Positions 58,237-64,000 of a DNA stretch of 64,000 bases are shown piece after piece. The DNA comes from Caulobacterales bacterium. GTDB lineage: Bacteria; Pseudomonadota; Alphaproteobacteria; Caulobacterales; Caulobacteraceae. Within the stretch, counting starts at the first letter, position 1. Each line of letters opens with the position of its first letter. The notes beneath the pieces were generated by a model. The model saw only the letters and a list, made by a program, of their open reading frames with translations, was not told the origin of the DNA and did not search any database. The position numbers and the translations under genes were made by a program. Location: the NCBI GenBank assembly GCA_019510435.1, contig JAEKKJ010000027.1, positions 24,685 through 88,684 on the forward strand, read 5' to 3'.

Positions 58237-58688
58237 ACCCAGCCCGTGATCTTGAGCCCGCTGACCTCTTCGGCCTGCTCGCGCGACACCGGCTCCACGG
58301 TCTGGGCGACGGTCCAGATGTGGCCCTCGGGGTCGCGGCAGCGATAGGTGCGGTCGCCGTAGAACTGGGTGGCGGGCTCCATGATGATCTCGAACCCCGC
58401 CACGCGCGCGCCGGCGCAATGGGCGTCGACATCGGTGGTGATCTGGATATGCACCGTCTGGGTGTTCTTGCCGCCGATGGAGAGTGGGCTCTTGTGGTCC
58501 TCGCTCCACTCGTTGCCGATCATCACCACGGCGTCGCCGTAGCGCATCTCGGAGTGGACCAGGGCCCCGTCGCCGTCCTCGATCAGCATCGAGACCTCGA
58601 AGCCGAACGCCGCCTCCAGGAACTTCAGGGCCGCCTTGGGGTCGCGGTAGCAGACCGCCGACATCAGCGGCGCACGCCAGTCAGCCAT
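58233..58688 (-). CDS. VOC-superfamily (glyoxalase-like) protein
   Basis: A 151-residue protein with paired beta-alpha-beta-beta-beta units: SAVCYRDPKAALKFLEAAFGFEVSMLIEDGDG and FYGDRTYRCRDPEGHIWTVAQTVEPV, both in blocks. The pattern is that of the PhnB-like subset of VOC proteins. It is a paralogue of the next gene upstream and overlaps it by eight bases; its stop overlaps the ArsR start. Metal-dependent activity on small molecules is possible but not assigned. Confidence 0.9.
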   Translation of the reverse strand: MADWRAPLMSAVCYRDPKAALKFLEAAFGFEVSMLIEDGDGALVHSEMRYGDAVVMIGNEWSEDHKSPLSIGGKNTQTVHIQITTDVDAHCAGARVAGFEIIMEPATQFYGDRTYRCRDPEGHIWTVAQTVEPVSREQAEEVSGLKITGWV

Positions 58689-59166
58689 GGTCGACCTCCT
58701 CGAGCGAGGCGGCGGCGCGGAAGCCTAGCTTGGCCTCCACTGCCTGCGGGTCGAAGGCCGACACCGGCTGGGTGAAGGTCCAGACGTGGCCCTCGGGGTC
58801 AAGGGCGCGATAGACCCGGTCGCCATAGAACTGGTCCTCGGGCTCGGCCACCACGCGGGCGCCGGCGGCGCGGGCATGCTCGCAGTGGGCGTCGATTCCC
58901 TCCGCCAGATGCACCCTCAGGAACTGGGTGTTGACGCCCTCCACAGTCGCCGGGCTGCGCATCCGCGCCGGGCCGACGATGGCGCCCTCCCACTCGGCGG
59001 CCACCTGGAGCGAGCCTCCTCGGAAGCTCATCTCGGAATAGGCCAGGCGGCCTTCCGCGTCGGTGATCAGGGTCGCGATCTCGAAGCCGAACGCCGCCCG
59101 CAGCCAGTTCAGGGCGGCCAAGGGGTCCCGGTAGAAGACAGAGGCGGTGAAGGCAGCGCCGGCCAT
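58681..59166 (-). CDS. VOC-superfamily (glyoxalase-like) protein
   Basis: A 161-residue paralogue of the downstream VOC protein: ASVFYRDPLAALNWLRAAFGFEIATLITDAEGRLAYSEMSF and FYGDRVYRALDPEGHVWTFTQPV, both in blocks. The ATG at 59166 is chosen because the AAGGAG site sits eight bases before it; an ATG at 59172 is too close. It is the first gene of the operon. The two VOC genes probably form a homo- or heterodimer. Confidence 0.9.
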   Translation of the reverse strand: MAGAAFTASVFYRDPLAALNWLRAAFGFEIATLITDAEGRLAYSEMSFRGGSLQVAAEWEGAIVGPARMRSPATVEGVNTQFLRVHLAEGIDAHCEHARAAGARVVAEPEDQFYGDRVYRALDPEGHVWTFTQPVSAFDPQAVEAKLGFRAAASLEEVDHG

Positions 59167-59193
59167 AGCCATCTCCTTGCGTTTTGCCGCAAT

Positions 59194-59223
59194 ATTTAAC
59201 GCATACTGCAATTATCTCGTCAA
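59194..59223 (-). promoter_or_regulatory. Candidate promoter of the VOC-VOC-ArsR-SRPBCC operon
   Basis: On the minus strand, TTGACG (59218-59223) and TTAAAT (59194-59199) are 18 bp apart. The spacer and flank contain two GCAAT-centred direct repeats, GCAATATT (59189-59196) and GCAATTAT (59208-59215), and the short palindrome GCATACTGC, plausible ArsR operator elements. Inferred from consensus and context. Confidence 0.5.
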
Positions 59224-59254
59224 GTCGCCATAGACGGCTCGCCCGCGGCTCGGA

Positions 59255-60484
59255 TCAGCGCGCCAGCGCAGGGGCTAGGTCGGTGAGCTTGCCGTCATTG
59301 GGCCGGGGCGCGACACCCACCAGCTTCGCCAGCAGCGGATAGACGTCGACATTGTCGAAGGTCGGCAGAGTCACCCCGTGGCGGAAGGCCGGCCCTGCGG
59401 CCACGAACACGGCCGCCATCTCCGGGCTGGCGTTGTCATAGCCGTGCTCGCCGCCCTCCGGGTTCCTGGCATGGGCATCGTGAGTGGTCAGCACCCAGCC
59501 GGTCTGCGGCAGGCAGAAGATGGGCGCGGTGCGGGGGTTATGGCCGTAGTGTAGGCGCTCCGGAAGTCGCCCGCGTTCCCAGCACTCCAGGTGCGGATGC
59601 GAGCCGACCAGCGCCGCCTTCACCTCCGCCTCGCGGCCCGGCTCGGGATAGATCGTGCCGATCGGTCCCATGTCGAGCGTGTGGTAGGCGCCCTTGGGCA
59701 CGTAGTCGTCGATGAACACCCGCCGCGAGGCCGAGACCGCCGCCATGCCATGGTCCGCCACGACCACGATATTGGCGACGATCCCCCGCGCCTTCAGGCC
59801 GTCGACCAGGCGCCCGATCGCGGCGTCGACTGTGGCGGCGGCCTGGTTCACCTCCTTGGAGTCCGGGCCGTACGCATGGCCGGCCGCGTCGACGATGTCG
59901 AAATAGAGGGTCTCGAAGCGCGGTCGCTCGGCCGGCGGCTTATCCAGCCAGGCCAGCACCTGGTCGACCCGGTCATTGGACGGCGTGGCCATGTTGAAGT
60001 GGGTGAAATAGTGCGGCCGTACGCCCTGGATCGCTGCCTCTGATCCCGGCCAGAACTCGGTACCCGTCACCTTCCCGGCCCGCTCGGCGGTCACCCAGAT
60101 CGGCTCGGCCTCATTCCACCACCGCGCATCGACGACCGCCGCCTCGTTGGACATCGAGAAGACGACGCCGGGGATCGCCGGATCGGTCATGTTGTTGGCG
60201 ACGATCCCGTTCCGGTCGGGGCGCAGGCCGGTGACGATGGCGTAGTGGTTCGGGAAGGTCTTGGACGGGAACGAGGGCCGCATCGCCCCATGCGCGCCCT
60301 CGGCCGCCAGCCGCGACAGGTTCGGCGTCACCCCGCGGTCCAGGTAGTCGGCGCGGAAGGCGTCGATGGAGACCAGGATGGTCAGCGGCCGCTCGGCGGC
60401 GGCGCGCGGCGGCGCCGGGGTCGTGGCGCAGGCGGCCAGCAGCAGAAGGGCAAGGCCGCTGGCGATGGCGAGGATTCGGGACAT
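59255..60484 (-). CDS. Type I phosphodiesterase/nucleotide pyrophosphatase lipoprotein (alkaline phosphatase superfamily)
   Basis: A 409-residue lipoprotein (lipobox LAAC, Cys19). The active site has Asp41 (SIDAFRADYL) and the nucleophile Thr76 (FPSKTFPNHYAIVTG), with VVADHGMAAVS for zinc ligands and a downstream GEHGYDN block. This is the ectonucleotide pyrophosphatase/phosphodiesterase (NPP) arrangement. It should hydrolyse phosphodiesters or nucleotides in the periplasm. It is upstream of no obvious partner on this strand. Confidence 0.92.
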   Translation of the reverse strand: MSRILAIASGLALLLLAACATTPAPPRAAAERPLTILVSIDAFRADYLDRGVTPNLSRLAAEGAHGAMRPSFPSKTFPNHYAIVTGLRPDRNGIVANNMTDPAIPGVVFSMSNEAAVVDARWWNEAEPIWVTAERAGKVTGTEFWPGSEAAIQGVRPHYFTHFNMATPSNDRVDQVLAWLDKPPAERPRFETLYFDIVDAAGHAYGPDSKEVNQAAATVDAAIGRLVDGLKARGIVANIVVVADHGMAAVSASRRVFIDDYVPKGAYHTLDMGPIGTIYPEPGREAEVKAALVGSHPHLECWERGRLPERLHYGHNPRTAPIFCLPQTGWVLTTHDAHARNPEGGEHGYDNASPEMAAVFVAAGPAFRHGVTLPTFDNVDVYPLLAKLVGVAPRPNDGKLTDLAPALAR

Positions 60485-60530
60485 GGCCCGTACCTAAGCT
60501 GCCTTTGTGACCCCGGCGCAACGGCCGGCC

Positions 60531-61250
60531 TCAGGCAGGCGCCGCCTGTGGGCTCGCCAGCGCCAGCGCCTCCGCCAGCGGAACCCGGCCCTGGGCCGCG
60601 CCGCTGCCGGCCAGCTCGGCGCCGTCCTCCACCGCCAGGGCGAAGCGGATCGCCGGCTCGTCCTGGAGCCGCGCCTTCAGGCCCGTGATCCGGGGATAGG
60701 CCGCCGGGTCGATCGCCTGGTGGAAATCGGCCCAGCGCGCGACGCCGGCGAACACCGCGTCCGCCAGGGTCGGCCGCGGGCCCAGGAGGAACCGCGTCTC
60801 CCCGATCATCGCCTCCAGCTGGCGATGCCGCTTGGCGACCGCCCCCTGGCCGAAGCGACGCAGCGCGGCCTGGTAGTCCGGGTCCGGGTCCGCCATCTCG
60901 AAAGCCGCCCAATAGGGGCTGAAGGCGGCGGTGAAGCCGGTGTTGAGGAAGGCCAGCATCTGGTGCAGGCGATCGGCCTCGGCGCTGCCGGGCGGGAAGC
61001 TGATGCGCCGCTCCGCATCGCGCGCCTCCAGCCACAGGGCGATGGCCAGGGTTTCGGTGACGACATGGCCATCGCCGTCGATCAGAACCGGCGTCTCCCG
61101 GCGGCCGTTGAGCGTGGTGTAGGCCGGTGTCAGCATATCGTCCGGCATCTTCACCCCGCAAAGGCGATAGGGCTGGCCCAGCCATTCGAAGGCCGCCACC
61201 AGCCCCATCGAACTTCCGAGGGGATGACCGTAGAGTAGGATCGGAACCAC
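60531..61250 (-). CDS. Glutathione S-transferase family protein
   Basis: A 239-residue protein. The thioredoxin-like N-terminal domain has LLYGHPLGSSMGLVAAFEWLG and RRETPVLIDGDGHVVTETLAIALWLE, including the cis-Pro and Glu-Thr/Ser that bind glutathione. The all-helical C-terminal domain has TGFTAAFSPYW and RFLLGPRPTLADAVFAGVARW. The start is the GTG at 61250 six bases after GGAGG; the frame to 61316 is rejected. It is divergent from an HxlR regulator, which likely controls it. Confidence 0.9.
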   Translation of the reverse strand: MVPILLYGHPLGSSMGLVAAFEWLGQPYRLCGVKMPDDMLTPAYTTLNGRRETPVLIDGDGHVVTETLAIALWLEARDAERRISFPPGSAEADRLHQMLAFLNTGFTAAFSPYWAAFEMADPDPDYQAALRRFGQGAVAKRHRQLEAMIGETRFLLGPRPTLADAVFAGVARWADFHQAIDPAAYPRITGLKARLQDEPAIRFALAVEDGAELAGSGAAQGRVPLAEALALASPQAAPA

Positions 61251-61364
61251 ATTCGCCTCCTGTTGCTGCAAGAACAGCGGAGGTAGAAAGCCCCGGAGGA
61301 TCCGCCAAGAACGCAAAAATCCCTGACCTGGTCACATAAATAGGACTGTAGGAGACGAGTCTCG

Positions 61365-61709
61365 ATGCTGACGCGCGTATCGCATTGCCCGATCGAGGGC
61401 GCGATGATCTTGCTCAGCGGCCGCTGGCGCGCGCTGATCCTCTATTACCTCAACCAGGGGCCCATGCGCTTCAACGCCCTTCGGCGGGCCAATCCGGGCC
61501 TGTCGCAGCAGATGCTGACCCGCGAGCTGCGGGCGCTGGAGACCGCGGGGGTCATCACCCGCACCGTCTATCCCGAAGTCCCGCCCCGAGTGGAGTACGC
61601 CCTGACGGCGGCCGGCGAGCGGCTCATGCCGATCATCGGCCAGCTCAGCGCCTGGTGGGCCTCGACCCAGGACCACCGCGAGGCGGATACGCGGGAGAAC
61701 GCCGCCTGA
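61365..61709 (+). CDS. HxlR-family transcriptional regulator
   Basis: A 114-residue winged-helix regulator with the HxlR pattern: Cys8 in SHCPIEGAMILLSGRWRALILYYLNQGPMRF (in blocks), GLSQQMLTRELRALETAGVITRTVYPEVPPRVEYALT. The conserved N-terminal Cys is the redox or aldehyde sensor in related proteins. The hairpin GAGAC-GA-GTCTC (61352-61363) sits right before the start codon and may be an operator. The divergent GST gene is the likely target. Confidence 0.93.
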   Translation: MLTRVSHCPIEGAMILLSGRWRALILYYLNQGPMRFNALRRANPGLSQQMLTRELRALETAGVITRTVYPEVPPRVEYALTAAGERLMPIIGQLSAWWASTQDHREADTRENAA

Positions 61710-61730
61710 ATGTCCCCAAGCAGGAGCCCC

Positions 61731-61775
61731 GAAACGCAAGAACCCGAAGCGCAAGAACCCGAAACTCAAGAACCC
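61731..61775. repeat. Three 15-bp tandem repeats in the rplQ trailer
   Basis: GAAACGCAAGAACCC, GAAGCGCAAGAACCC and GAAACTCAAGAACCC follow at 61731, 61746 and 61761, a perfect 15-bp period. In one frame they would read Glu-Thr/Ala-Gln-Glu-Pro. They lie between hxlR and the rplQ terminator. Confidence 0.85.
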
Positions 61776-61795
61776 CGGAAGCGGGGCTTCCGGGG
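61773..61795 (-). terminator. Terminator of the alpha ribosomal operon
   Basis: CCCCGGAAG (61773-61781) and CTTCCGGGG (61787-61795) form a 9-bp stem with a 5-nt loop, 28 bp after the rplQ stop. On the minus strand TTCTTGAGTTT follows, a moderate T-rich tract that belongs to the tandem repeats. Confidence 0.7.
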
Positions 61796-61822
61796 CTCTC
61801 GATGTCGGTCTGGCCGTGAGGC

Positions 61823-62236
61823 CTATTCGCCGAAGGCGGTCTCAGCGGTCGGGCCGGAGTCCTTGCCCTTCTCGGCCGGATCGCGGTCCACGAACTCGAT
61901 CACCGCCATGGGGGCGTTGTCGCCGTGGCGGAAGCCGGCCTTCAGGACGCGGATATAGCCGCCGTTGCGCTCCGCATAGCGCGGGCCCAGGACGGCGAAC
62001 AGCTTGCCCACCTGTTCCACGTCGCGGACCTGGCTGATCGCCTGGCGGCGGGCGTGCAGGTTGCCGCGCTTGGCCAGGGTCACCAGCTTCTCGACGAAGG
62101 GCCGCAGCTCCTTCGCCTTCGGCAGGGTCGTGACGATCTGCTCGTGCTTGATCAGGCTGGCGGACATGTTGGCGAACATGGCCGTGCGGTGGGCGGACGT
62201 ACGGCCCAGTTTGCGGTGGGCTTTACCGTGACGCAT
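61823..62236 (-). CDS. rplQ: 50S ribosomal protein L17
   Basis: A 137-residue ribosomal protein near the peptide exit tunnel. The core MRHGKAHRKLGRTSAHRTAMFANMSASLIKHEQIVTTLPKAKELRPFVEKL (in blocks) and NGGYIRVLKAGFRHGDNAPMAVIEFVDR is standard; the acidic C-terminal extension is as in other Caulobacterales. It is the last gene of the operon rpsM-rpsK-rpoA-rplQ, but 238 bp separate it from rpoA. Confidence 0.97.
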   Translation of the reverse strand: MRHGKAHRKLGRTSAHRTAMFANMSASLIKHEQIVTTLPKAKELRPFVEKLVTLAKRGNLHARRQAISQVRDVEQVGKLFAVLGPRYAERNGGYIRVLKAGFRHGDNAPMAVIEFVDRDPAEKGKDSGPTAETAFGE

Positions 62237-62444
62237 CTGAAGTCTCCTGGGCCACCCGGGCCCGCCAAGGACGCTCTCGATCTCCTGAGATCACGTCCTG
62301 CCTAACCAAGTCCCGGCCTGCTCCCGCCCGGGTCAATACGAAGCGCCGGGGCCCTCCACCGCGGTTGCGGCTTCATCGGACCCGACCGCCGAAGCGGCCC
62401 GGAGTCGGCGCGCGGAGCACCAAAGGCGCTCCCGTTTCGAGTAT

Positions 62445-62469
62445 CCAAAATCTGCCAGGCAGATTTTGG
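62445..62469. repeat. Perfect palindrome between rpoA and rplQ
   Basis: CCAAAATCTGCC (62445-62456), one central A, then GGCAGATTTTGG (62458-62469): 12-bp arms, ending 5 bp from the rpoA stop codon. It is AT-richer than the flanking DNA and could be an RNA hairpin, protein site or dispersed repeat. Confidence 0.75.
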
Positions 62470-62474
62470 TGGAA

Positions 62475-63491
62475 CTACATCTGGTCTTCGAACTTCTTGG
62501 CGAGCTCTTCGATGTTCTCGGGCGGCCAGTTCGGCACGTCCATGCCGAGGTGGAGGCCCATCCCGGCGAGAACTTCCTTGATCTCGTTCAGAGACTTGCG
62601 CCCGAAGTTCGGGGTGCGGAGCATCTCCGCCTCCGTCTTCTGGATCAGGTCGCCGATGTAGACGATGTTGTCGTTCTTCAGGCAGTTCGCCGAACGGACC
62701 GAGAGCTCGAGCTCGTCGACCTTCTTCAGCAGCGCCGGGTTGAACGGCAGTTCCGGCTTGGCCTCGCCTTCGACCTTCTTCTTCGGCTCTTCGAAGGTGA
62801 TGAAGATCTGCAGCTGGTCCTGGAGAATGCGGGCGGCGTAGGCCACCGCGTCCACCGGGCTGACCGCGCCGTTGGTCTCCACTTCCATGATCAGCTTGTC
62901 GTAGTCGAGGCTCTGGCCCTGGCGGGTGGGCTCGACGCGGTAGGCGACGCGCTTGACCGGGGAATAGAGGGCGTCGACGGCGATCAGGCCGATCGGGGCG
63001 TCCTCAGGACGGTTCATCTCGGCGGCGACGTAGCCCTTGCCGGTCTGGACCGTGAACTCCATGCGCACCTGGGCGCCCTCGTCCAGCGTGCAGAGCACGT
63101 GGTCGGGGTTCAGGATCTCGATGTCGGACGGCGCCTCGATCTGGCTGGCCGTCACCGCGCCCGGGCCGTTGGCGCGGAGCGTCATGCGCTTCGGGCCCTC
63201 GGCGTGCATCCGCAGCGCCAGCTGCTTGATGTTGAGCACGATGTCGACCACGTCCTCGCGAACGCCTTCCAGCGACGAGAACTCGTGGACGACGCCGTCG
63301 ATCTGCACCGCGGTCACCGCCGCGCCTTGCAGGGAGGAGAGAAGCACGCGGCGCAGGCTATTGCCCAGCGTCACGCCGAACCCGCGCTCGAGGGGCTCGG
63401 CCACCAGACGCGCCTTGCGGCTGGCGTCGGCGCCGGTCTCGATTTGCGGCTTCTCGGGACGGATAAGCTCGTTCCAGTTTCTTTCGATCAC
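62475..63491 (-). CDS. rpoA: DNA-directed RNA polymerase subunit alpha
   Basis: A 338-residue subunit. The N-terminal assembly domain has EPLERGFGVTLGNSLRRVLLSSLQGAAVTAVQIDGVVHEFSSLEGVREDV in blocks. The C-terminal DNA-binding domain (from about residue 255) has LELSVRSANCLKNDNIVYIGDLIQ and NFGRKSLNEIKEVLAGMGLHLGM, both in blocks. It is intact and of normal length. Confidence 0.98.
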   Translation of the reverse strand: MIERNWNELIRPEKPQIETGADASRKARLVAEPLERGFGVTLGNSLRRVLLSSLQGAAVTAVQIDGVVHEFSSLEGVREDVVDIVLNIKQLALRMHAEGPKRMTLRANGPGAVTASQIEAPSDIEILNPDHVLCTLDEGAQVRMEFTVQTGKGYVAAEMNRPEDAPIGLIAVDALYSPVKRVAYRVEPTRQGQSLDYDKLIMEVETNGAVSPVDAVAYAARILQDQLQIFITFEEPKKKVEGEAKPELPFNPALLKKVDELELSVRSANCLKNDNIVYIGDLIQKTEAEMLRTPNFGRKSLNEIKEVLAGMGLHLGMDVPNWPPENIEELAKKFEDQM

Positions 63492-63564
63492 GGTGTCCCT
63501 CGAAAACGCAGGATCGCCGGCCGCAAACCGCGGACCGGCGTCAGGGAATTGGCAGTTCTTGCGA

Positions 63565-63954
63565 CTAGACGCGCCGGCGCTTGGGCGGGCGGCAGCCGTT
63601 GTGCGGAATGGGGGTCACGTCCCGGATAGTGGTGATCGTCATGCCGACCGCCTGCAGGGCGCGCAGAGCCGATTCACGACCCGAGCCGGGGCCCGAGACG
63701 TTGACTTCGAGCGTGCGCACGCCGTGTTCGGCGGCCTTGCGGCCGGCGTCCTCGGCCGCCATCTGCGCGGCGTAGGGCGTCGACTTACGCGAACCCTTGA
63801 AGCCCATCAGGCCGGCGCTGGACCAGGAGATGGTGTTCCCCTGGGCGTCGGTGATGGTCACCATGGTGTTGTTGAACGAGGCGTTCACGTGCGCCACGCC
63901 GGAGGTGATGTTCTTGCGCTCACGGCGTTTGACGCGCGCCGGTTCCTTGGCCAT
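63565..63954 (-). CDS. rpsK: 30S ribosomal protein S11
   Basis: A 129-residue protein of the small-subunit platform: RKNITSGVAHVNASFNNTMVTITDAQGNTISWSSAG in blocks, GFKGSRKSTPYAAQMAAEDA and the C-terminal DVTPIPHNGCRPPKRRRV. It is 73 bp upstream of rpoA and directly downstream of rpsM. Confidence 0.98.
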   Translation of the reverse strand: MAKEPARVKRRERKNITSGVAHVNASFNNTMVTITDAQGNTISWSSAGLMGFKGSRKSTPYAAQMAAEDAGRKAAEHGVRTLEVNVSGPGSGRESALRALQAVGMTITTIRDVTPIPHNGCRPPKRRRV

Positions 63955-63969
63955 CGGAGATAGACTCTC

Positions 63970-64000
63970 TTACTTCTTCTTGCCGGCGATCGGCTTGGCG
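63970..64000 (-). CDS. rpsM: 30S ribosomal protein S13, C-terminal end
   Basis: Only the last nine residues (AKPIAGKKK) and the TAA stop are in the window; the gene continues past the right edge. The sequence is the standard alphaproteobacterial S13 tail, and its place before rpsK confirms it. The 5' end is missing. Confidence 0.85.
   Translation of the reverse strand, partial: AKPIAGKKK

Noticed and set aside
61710..61958. Small protein starting at the ATG that follows the hxlR stop
   Set aside because: It would read through the tandem repeats and the rplQ terminator and then antisense to rplQ. It has no ribosome-binding site and no domain.

Overview
The window is high-GC chromosomal DNA that reads as one continuous backbone from an alphaproteobacterium of the order Caulobacterales, most likely Phenylobacterium or a close relative. 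The evidence is a MipZ-type division ATPase, a phasin, a CC0125/CC1285-type lipoprotein, DUF1489 and ATP12 genes, PEPxxWA-CTERM proteins, and the rpsM-rpsK-rpoA-rplQ ribosomal operon at the right edge. I see no prophage, transposase, integrase, CRISPR array or region of clearly foreign base composition. No gap between genes exceeds 300 bp.

Left part (1-15 kb): a MAPEG fragment; a YCII/DGPF protein coupled to an ECF42-type sigma factor; HIT hydrolase; a GTGA-coupled operon ridA-glycerophosphodiesterase-FemAB-like acyltransferase; a phasin with probable PhaR sites; a penicillin-binding D,D-carboxypeptidase with a SPOR domain; mipZ-DnaJ-like; panC; a rifamycin ADP-ribosyltransferase (arr); a DUF1489 / methylglutaconyl-CoA hydratase-like pair; and a cNMP-domain patatin phospholipase.

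Centre-left (15.2-22.7 kb): the most striking region. A small transcription unit encodes a 22-residue peptide behind a ribosome-binding site that matches 17 nt of the 16S rRNA tail. It ends in a strong hairpin and lies just upstream of a seven-gene respiratory operon: PQQ alcohol dehydrogenase, cytochrome c, caa3 oxidase subunits II, I and III, a small membrane protein, and CtaG. The genes overlap at ATGA or GTGA junctions, or by 26 bp. The first three products all carry lipoboxes, which suggests a membrane-tethered path from alcohol through PQQ, haem c and CuA to oxygen.

Middle (22.7-39 kb): a fourfold TonB-C-repeat secreted protein, an XRE/MmyB regulator, a palindromic repeat element, isovaleryl-CoA dehydrogenase, a membrane-anchored GH24 lysozyme-like protein, MgtE, tRNA-Leu(GAG), two PEPxxWA-CTERM proteins, a lone FliN-like protein, LipB, propionyl-CoA carboxylase alpha and beta (split by three unrelated genes), MsrB, a phytanoyl-CoA dioxygenase-family protein and a Gly/Tyr/Arg-rich BON protein. 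The acyl-CoA genes together indicate branched-chain amino acid and propionate catabolism.

Right part (39-64 kb): ATP12, a DUF1800/DUF1501 pair, a coupled crcB-rluC-TPR/2OG-oxygenase operon, an uncharacterised 419-residue protein, LysR/NIPSNAP, RarA, a serine hydrolase, a lipidated DegP-like protease, two tandem TetA-like MFS transporters, an ArsR-VOC-VOC-SRPBCC operon, a type I phosphodiesterase lipoprotein, a GST facing an HxlR regulator, and the alpha ribosomal operon (rplQ, rpoA, rpsK, rpsM partial).
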